The notes under the pieces: model-generated
Database searches by the model: none
The model's input: the letters and a program-made list of their open reading frames with translations, nothing else
What the model was told of the DNA's origin: nothing
In this document: in pieces, positions 5,859 through 9,650 of the stretch
How positions within the stretch are numbered: the stretch's first letter is position 1
How the letters are laid out: each line of letters opens with the position of its first letter
NCBI GenBank assembly: GCA_003449615.1
Contig: DMHA01000089.1
Location: forward strand, 1 to 9,650
Origin: Flavobacterium sp.
Lineage (GTDB): Bacteria; Bacteroidota; Bacteroidia; Flavobacteriales; Flavobacteriaceae
Direction: 5' to 3'
Length of the DNA stretch: 9,650 bases
Made by a program: the position numbers and the translations under genes

Positions 5859-6200
5859 ATGATGGTTAAACATTACTTTTATATTACACTTTTACTGGGT
5901 TTTTTCTTTACTTTGAGTGCTTCGGCACAAGAGGGTAAGTCAATTTCCAAACAACAAGAAACTTCGGTTATCGAAGGATTGAGTTTGTACCCTAATCCTG
6001 TAAGTAACGGCAAAGTTTACATTACCTCTAAAAACGACTTAGACAAAAACATTGTGATTTTTGATGTTCTTGGCAAAAAAGTACTCCAAACTACAATGAG
6101 TTCTAAAGAGCTCAATATTTCTAATTTAACTCCAGGCGTTTATATCATTAAGATAAACGAAGGCGATGCTACTGCAACTAGAAAACTTATTGTGAAATAA
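5859..6200 (+). CDS. Small secreted protein, only a T9SS type A sorting domain
   Basis: A 113-residue protein with two recognisable parts. Residues 1-23 form a signal peptide with a hydrophobic core (ITLLLGFFFTLSA) and a likely cut at ASA-Q. After a linker of about 15 residues, residues 41-113 match the T9SS type A C-terminal sorting domain (TIGR04183, Por secretion tail): LSLYPNPVSNGKVYI, then FDVLGKKVL, LTPGVYIIKI and the ending TRKLIVK. In normal T9SS cargo this domain follows a large passenger and directs it across the outer membrane; here no passenger remains. Its tail resembles that of the neighbouring 573-residue protein (YPNPV, LGK-VL, TRKL). Two ATG codons stand side by side (5859 and 5862) and either could start it. 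It may be a real mini-protein, a decoy or spare sorting domain, or a remnant of a larger gene. A weak TATCTTTA promoter element lies 13 bp upstream. Confidence 0.85.
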   Translation: MMVKHYFYITLLLGFFFTLSASAQEGKSISKQQETSVIEGLSLYPNPVSNGKVYITSKNDLDKNIVIFDVLGKKVLQTTMSSKELNISNLTPGVYIIKINEGDATATRKLIVK

Positions 6201-6249
6201 TTGAATTCTCAACATTTTAATTAATTTAATGATTTTTTTACATTGATTC

Positions 6250-6281
6250 TTTAATAATGAGCAAAATTGTTGTTATATTTG
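6250..6281 (+). promoter_or_regulatory. Putative promoter of the lamin-tail T9SS gene
   Basis: A perfect -7 element TATATTTG at 6274-6281 follows a near-consensus -33 TTTA at 6250-6253, 20 bp apart, the normal Bacteroidota spacing. The start codon is 21 bp beyond the -7 element, leaving a short leader. This suggests the gene is transcribed on its own rather than only from the small gene upstream. Confidence 0.6.
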
Positions 6282-6302
6282 CATAACATTTAAAAAAACG
6301 TT

Positions 6303-8024
6303 ATGAAAAAATTTTACACTTTATTATCTATTTTACTGGCTTCTTTGTCGTTTGGACAAGCAACCGATTTAATTATATCCGAATATGCGGAGGGAAGTAG
6401 TGGTAACAGCAAATATGTTGAAATCTTTAATGGTACTGGTGCAGATGTAGATTTAACTGGTTACAGAATTTGGACAATTGCCAATGGAGGTACTTGGCCG
6501 GAGGCTTCAATAAATCTAACTGGAACTTTGGCAAACAATGCAACTTTTGTAATTGCCAATAATGTGACTGATGTTCCAGGAGCAAACTTATATAGCGGAA
6601 GTTGCAACTGGAATGGTGATGATGCTGTAGGATTAGCAAAAGACATTGCTACTGTTTGGACTCTTATAGATGCTGTAGGAACTGATGGTGCAGATCCAGG
6701 TTCTGGATGGAGTGTAGCTGGGGTTGCTAACAGAACAGCTAATAACAAGTTAACAAGAAAAGCTTCTATTTGTTCTCCAAATGCTGATTGGACAGTTAGT
6801 GCTGGAACAGATGCAGCTAACTCAGAGTGGGAAGTTGTAGCATATATAACAGGCGCAGCAGGAAGTGGACATGTCAATTCTTGCACAACAGATCCTACCT
6901 TAAACATAACCAGTCCTACGAACGCAACTGTTTTTAATCCTAACACTTCTACTGTTAATGTTGCTTTATCAATAAATAACTTCAATGTTGCTAATGGAAC
7001 AGGAGATGGCCACATTCATTACAAAATTAATGGTGGCTCGACAGTTATGAAATACGACACTACTCCTATTTCTGTCCCTACAACTATTGGAGCATACACA
7101 GTATATGTAGAATTAGTTGATAATGCTCATGTTCCAATAGTTCCCGCAAAAAATGCTACTGTAACATTTACCGTTGCCGAGTTAAATGTAGTTGCAGACT
7201 TAGCTGCATTAAGAGCTGATGTAATAACAAATGGTGTTGGAAAATACTATCAAGTATCAAGCACGCCTGTAATTACTTATGCAAGAACAACAAGAAATCA
7301 AAAATATATTCAAGATGCAACTGCTGGTATTTTAATTGATGACCTTTCTGGTACAATCTCAACACCAATGGTTGCTGGTGACGCTATTTCTGGATTAAAA
7401 GGACAAGCTTCTTTATTTAGTGGCTTATTGCAACTTTTACCCTTAGAAAATGCAACTGTAGCATCTTCAGGAAACACAATTACACCTCAAGTCGTTACAG
7501 CTGCTGATATTACAGCAAATATTGAAGACTATGAAAGTGAATTAGTCCAAATTAACAATACTTCATTTACAACCGCTAATGGAATAATAGTTTTTGCAGC
7601 CAATACAAATTATAATTTAAGTGACGGAACAGATATCACCTTTAGAACTATGTTTTCTGAAGCAAATTATATAGGAGAAACTGTACCGTCTGGTGCAGCA
7701 AACAGAGTAGTTTTAGTAGCTGAATTTAATGGTACTGCACAAGTTGTGTCTCGTTCATTAGTAGATACAAACTTATCGGTAAACCAAAACTCGATCTCTG
7801 GCTTACAAGTATATCCAAACCCAGTTAAAGATGGTAATTTATACATCACTTCTAATAGTAGCGAAGCCAAAACTGTTGCAGTTTATGACATCTTAGGGAA
7901 ACAAGTTTTAAATGCTAAAACTTCAAACAATGCTTTAAATGTTTCTACACTTAAAGGAGGGGCTTACATAGTTAGAATCACTGAAGATGGAAAAACAGAT
8001 ACTAGAAAATTATTGATTGAATAA
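6303..8024 (+). CDS. Lamin-tail-domain surface protein with T9SS sorting domain
   Basis: A 573-residue exported protein. Residues 1-18 are a signal peptide with a likely cut before Q19 (SFG-QA). Residues 22-155 match a lamin tail domain (DLIISEYAEG, KYVEIFNGTG, LTGYRIW), a beta-sandwich common in bacterial surface proteins and often joined to nucleases. Residues 198-292 look like an Ig-type beta domain. Residues 295-490 form another beta-rich region resembling the OB-like DUF5689 domain (KYYQVSSTPVI, KYIQDATAGILIDD). Residues 500-573 are a T9SS type A sorting domain (YPNPVKDGNLYITS, YDILGKQVL, DTRKLLIE), so it is sent through the type IX system to the cell surface or medium. No nuclease or other catalytic motif is seen, so an adhesive or binding role is more likely. 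ATG at 6303 is fixed by the signal peptide. It has its own promoter and terminator. Confidence 0.9.
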   Translation: MKKFYTLLSILLASLSFGQATDLIISEYAEGSSGNSKYVEIFNGTGADVDLTGYRIWTIANGGTWPEASINLTGTLANNATFVIANNVTDVPGANLYSGSCNWNGDDAVGLAKDIATVWTLIDAVGTDGADPGSGWSVAGVANRTANNKLTRKASICSPNADWTVSAGTDAANSEWEVVAYITGAAGSGHVNSCTTDPTLNITSPTNATVFNPNTSTVNVALSINNFNVANGTGDGHIHYKINGGSTVMKYDTTPISVPTTIGAYTVYVELVDNAHVPIVPAKNATVTFTVAELNVVADLAALRADVITNGVGKYYQVSSTPVITYARTTRNQKYIQDATAGILIDDLSGTISTPMVAGDAISGLKGQASLFSGLLQLLPLENATVASSGNTITPQVVTAADITANIEDYESELVQINNTSFTTANGIIVFAANTNYNLSDGTDITFRTMFSEANYIGETVPSGAANRVVLVAEFNGTAQVVSRSLVDTNLSVNQNSISGLQVYPNPVKDGNLYITSNSSEAKTVAVYDILGKQVLNAKTSNNALNVSTLKGGAYIVRITEDGKTDTRKLLIE

Positions 8025-8046
8025 TTGATTTTTAATTATATTTTTG

Positions 8047-8076
8047 AAACTCCAATCGTAAAGTTGGAGTTTTTTT
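8047..8076 (+). terminator. Intrinsic terminator after the lamin-tail gene
   Basis: AAACTCCAA at 8047-8055 pairs perfectly with TTGGAGTTT at 8064-8072 around an 8-nt loop, and the right arm runs straight into a T-tract through 8076. It starts 22 bp after the stop codon of the T9SS gene. This is the clearest intrinsic terminator in the window. Confidence 0.9.
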
Positions 8077-8091
8077 ATTTCTTTAATTACT

Positions 8092-8124
8092 TTTGTAAAA
8101 TTTTGGAAAAACAACTTACCTTTG
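8092..8124 (+). promoter_or_regulatory. Promoter of the toxin-antitoxin operon
   Basis: TTTG at 8092-8095 and TACCTTTG at 8117-8124 are perfect matches to the Bacteroidota -33 and -7 elements, 21 bp apart. The antitoxin ATG is 28 bp beyond. It lies just after the upstream gene's terminator, so the operon is an independent unit. In type II systems the antitoxin or complex often represses such a promoter; no clear operator palindrome is visible here. Confidence 0.65.
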
Positions 8125-8152
8125 ATAATTCTGGATTTAATTATATTTTAAT

Positions 8153-8365
8153 ATGAAAACTATATTAGTTGAAATAAAAACCCGAAAAGCATTTGCGATC
8201 TTAAAAGAATTAGAAGATCTTGATGTTTTGAAAATTATTAAAAATAACATTTCGGTTAAAAAAACAAATTTATCTGAGAAATATAGAGGTGTTTTTACAA
8301 CTAAAGATGCCGAAAGTTTTAATAAGCATACACAAATAATGCGAAAAGAATGGGAAAATACTTAA
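8153..8365 (+). CDS. Putative antitoxin of a VapBC-like system
   Basis: A 70-residue charged protein whose gene overlaps the following PIN-toxin gene by 16 bp, the classic antitoxin-toxin arrangement with translational coupling. The N-terminal part (MKTILVEIKTRKAFAIL) could form a beta strand followed by helix, and the C-terminal part (SFNKHTQIMRKEWEN) looks like the amphipathic toxin-binding segment of antitoxins. I do not recognise a specific antitoxin family or a clear DNA-binding fold from the sequence. It is intact and has a good promoter, although its toxin partner is truncated by a stop codon. The assignment rests mainly on size, position and overlap. The ATG at 8153 is the first in frame after the promoter. 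Confidence 0.75.
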   Translation: MKTILVEIKTRKAFAILKELEDLDVLKIIKNNISVKKTNLSEKYRGVFTTKDAESFNKHTQIMRKEWENT

Positions 8366-8733
8366 TTGACAATAATGTAATTTCTAATTATTTTTCGGAA
8401 TTATTTTCTGAAAAAACAATGAACTTTATTTCTAAAATAATTGATGAAACTCCAAATATTTCTGTAATTACAGAAATTGAAGCCTTGTCTTGGATTAATC
8501 CTGACAAAGAGAAAGAAGGCTTTCTAAAAGAATTTGTATCTGACTCTAACATTCTTATGCTTAATCCAGAAATAGTTACATAATGTATAAAAATAAGAAG
8601 AAGTAAAAAAATTAGAACTCCAGATGCAATAATTGCCGCAACTGCAATAGTTCATAATCTTACTTTAATTACAAACGATAATGACTTTAATGGAATCCAA
8701 AAACTGAAAACAATAAATCCATTCTCTTTGTAG
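8350..8733 (+). pseudogene. vapC: PIN-domain toxin (VapC family) with internal stop
   Basis: A VapC-type PIN-domain ribonuclease, interrupted at codon 78 by TAA (8581-8583). Upstream, 77 residues contain the first acidic residue D7 (YLIDNNVI) and the second, E44 (VITEIEAL). Reading on in the same frame after the stop gives a normal PIN C-terminus: IRTPDAIIAATAIVHN with the third acid D92, then LITNDNDF with D110 and D112, ending at TAG 8731-8733. The full reading would be 127 residues, normal for the family. One base change, for instance CAA to TAA, explains the break. The 77-residue product lacks half the active site and should be inactive. No in-frame restart is apparent after the stop; an ATG overlapping it (8583) opens only eight codons in another frame. 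Read-through, recoding or a sequencing error remain possible. Confidence 0.88.
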
Positions 8734-8766
8734 TATTTACTTATTTCCATTTTAGAAAACTCAAAT

Positions 8767-9650
8767 TTGTTTCCAACTCCCAACATATTTTCCATTTCAA
8801 GTCAAAAGCAATTTGAAAAAATAGCACTCAAAGTGTTTCGTTTTCAATATGAAAACAACTTGGTCTATCGCGAATTTTGTGATTTTTTGAAAACTGATGT
8901 CCAAAAAGTAAAATCGTTGGAGCAAATTCCGTTTCTGCCGATTCAGTTTTTCAAAAGTCACACAGTGGTTTCTAATAAAAACCCAATTCAGAAAATCTTT
9001 ACCAGTAGCGGAACAACTGGGATGAAGACTAGCAATCATTTCGTTACCGACATTTCTTTGTACGAAGAAAGTTATCGAAAAGGTTTTTCTCAATTTTATG
9101 GCAATATCGAAGATTATGTGATTTTAGCTTTGCTTCCCTCCTATTTGGAGCGCGAAGGTTCATCCCTGATATATATGGTCGAAGATTTAATACAAATGAC
9201 TCAAAACCCAGAAAGTGGTTTCTATTTGCACAATCACGATGAACTTATCCTGAAATTAGAACGTTTGGACAATGCAGGACAAAACGTGATTTTGATTGGT
9301 GTTACTTATGCTTTGTTGGATTTAATAGAGCAATATCCTTTTCAACTGCAGAATACCATCATTATGGAAACGGGCGGTATGAAAGGCCAACGCACGGAAA
9401 TGATTCGGGAAGAATTGCACGAACAACTTTGCCAAGGTTTTGGCGTTACCGCAATCCATTCTGAATATGGTATGACCGAATTATTGTCGCAAGCTTATTC
9501 TTTGGGAAATGGCGTTTTTGAATGTCCACCCTGGATGCAAATCCTCATTCGCGATACCGAAGATGCTTTAAGCTATGTTGCCGATGAAAAATCGGGCGGA
9601 ATTTGTGTAATAGATTTGGCAAACATTAATTCCTGTTCTTTTATTGCCAC
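8767..9650 (+). CDS. LuxE-like acyl transferase, cut by the window end
   Basis: The N-terminal and central part of a LuxE/PaaK-related acyl-protein synthetase-like enzyme; such proteins activate an acyl group with ATP as part of the adenylate-forming superfamily. Visible motifs (counted from 8767) are the ATP-binding loop SSGTTG (80-85), METGGMKGQR (200-209) and SEYGMTELLSQAYS (232-245), which matches the adenylate-contact motif. The segment IPFLPIQFFKSH is also typical. About 294 codons are present without a stop, and I expect roughly 30 more beyond the edge. The start is uncertain: family-like sequence begins near NIFSISSQ, yet the first in-frame ATG is at 9022, inside the enzyme. TTG at 8767 is my choice; ATT at 8743 or 8749 are alternatives. 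The frame is the same as that of the broken toxin, whose TAG is at 8731. The substrate cannot be inferred. Confidence 0.82.
   Translation, partial: MFPTPNIFSISSQKQFEKIALKVFRFQYENNLVYREFCDFLKTDVQKVKSLEQIPFLPIQFFKSHTVVSNKNPIQKIFTSSGTTGMKTSNHFVTDISLYEESYRKGFSQFYGNIEDYVILALLPSYLEREGSSLIYMVEDLIQMTQNPESGFYLHNHDELILKLERLDNAGQNVILIGVTYALLDLIEQYPFQLQNTIIMETGGMKGQRTEMIREELHEQLCQGFGVTAIHSEYGMTELLSQAYSLGNGVFECPPWMQILIRDTEDALSYVADEKSGGICVIDLANINSCSFIA

Noticed and set aside
6461..7015. Open frame of 184 codons on the minus strand inside the lamin-tail gene
   Set aside because: It lies wholly within a well-supported secreted protein on the other strand, has no promoter or family resemblance, and reads as compositional shadow.
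6303..8024. Extracellular nuclease assignment for the lamin-tail protein
   Set aside because: Lamin tail domains often accompany nucleases, but no endonuclease/exonuclease/phosphatase or other catalytic motif is visible in this protein.
8797..9093. Open frame of 98 codons on the minus strand under the LuxE-like gene
   Set aside because: The plus-strand frame carries clear adenylate-enzyme motifs across the same bases; the minus-strand reading shows no domain.

Overview
The window looks like chromosomal DNA of a flavobacterium or a close relative in the Bacteroidota. Four things point there: strong AT richness, promoters with the Bacteroidota -7 motif TAnnTTTG and little Shine-Dalgarno signal, two proteins ending in type IX secretion (T9SS) type A sorting domains, and the family mix (DUF47 plus PiT, a PhoR/PhoB-like pair, a LuxE-like acyl transferase). 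No rRNA, tRNA or CRISPR array was seen.

Layout. Positions 1-972 are one complete IS1595-family insertion sequence with perfect 22-bp terminal inverted repeats. Its left tip is the first base of the window. From 1317 to 3393 a PhoU-like DUF47 gene and a PiT phosphate permease form an apparent operon. It converges on a response regulator/histidine kinase pair on the minus strand (5239 to 3441), with an AT-only hairpin between the two 3' ends. Positions 5240-5858 hold no gene, but contain a tandem 8-bp repeat at the regulator's promoter and a roughly 250-bp fold-back, MITE-like structure. Next come two T9SS genes: a 113-residue protein that is essentially signal peptide plus sorting domain (5859-6200), and a 573-residue lamin-tail-domain surface protein (6303-8024) closed by a strong terminator. 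From 8153 a type II toxin-antitoxin operon follows. Its antitoxin is intact, but its PIN toxin is cut by an in-frame TAA, with the rest of the toxin still readable behind it. The window ends inside a LuxE-like acyl transferase that lacks an ATG in the expected place.

How the genes may work together. PiT imports phosphate, and DUF47 proteins are usual partners of PiT. The adjacent kinase has two membrane helices, almost no extracytoplasmic loop and no PAS or HAMP domain, which suits a kinase that senses through the membrane or a partner protein. A local phosphate uptake and sensing module is therefore a reasonable inference, not a demonstrated one. The T9SS genes, the broken toxin and the IS make the right half and the left edge look like accessory DNA around that core.

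The observations most worth checking are the passenger-less T9SS protein, the toxin broken by one codon, the fold-back element at 5402-5651, and the 10-bp-period direct repeat in the response regulator's leader.
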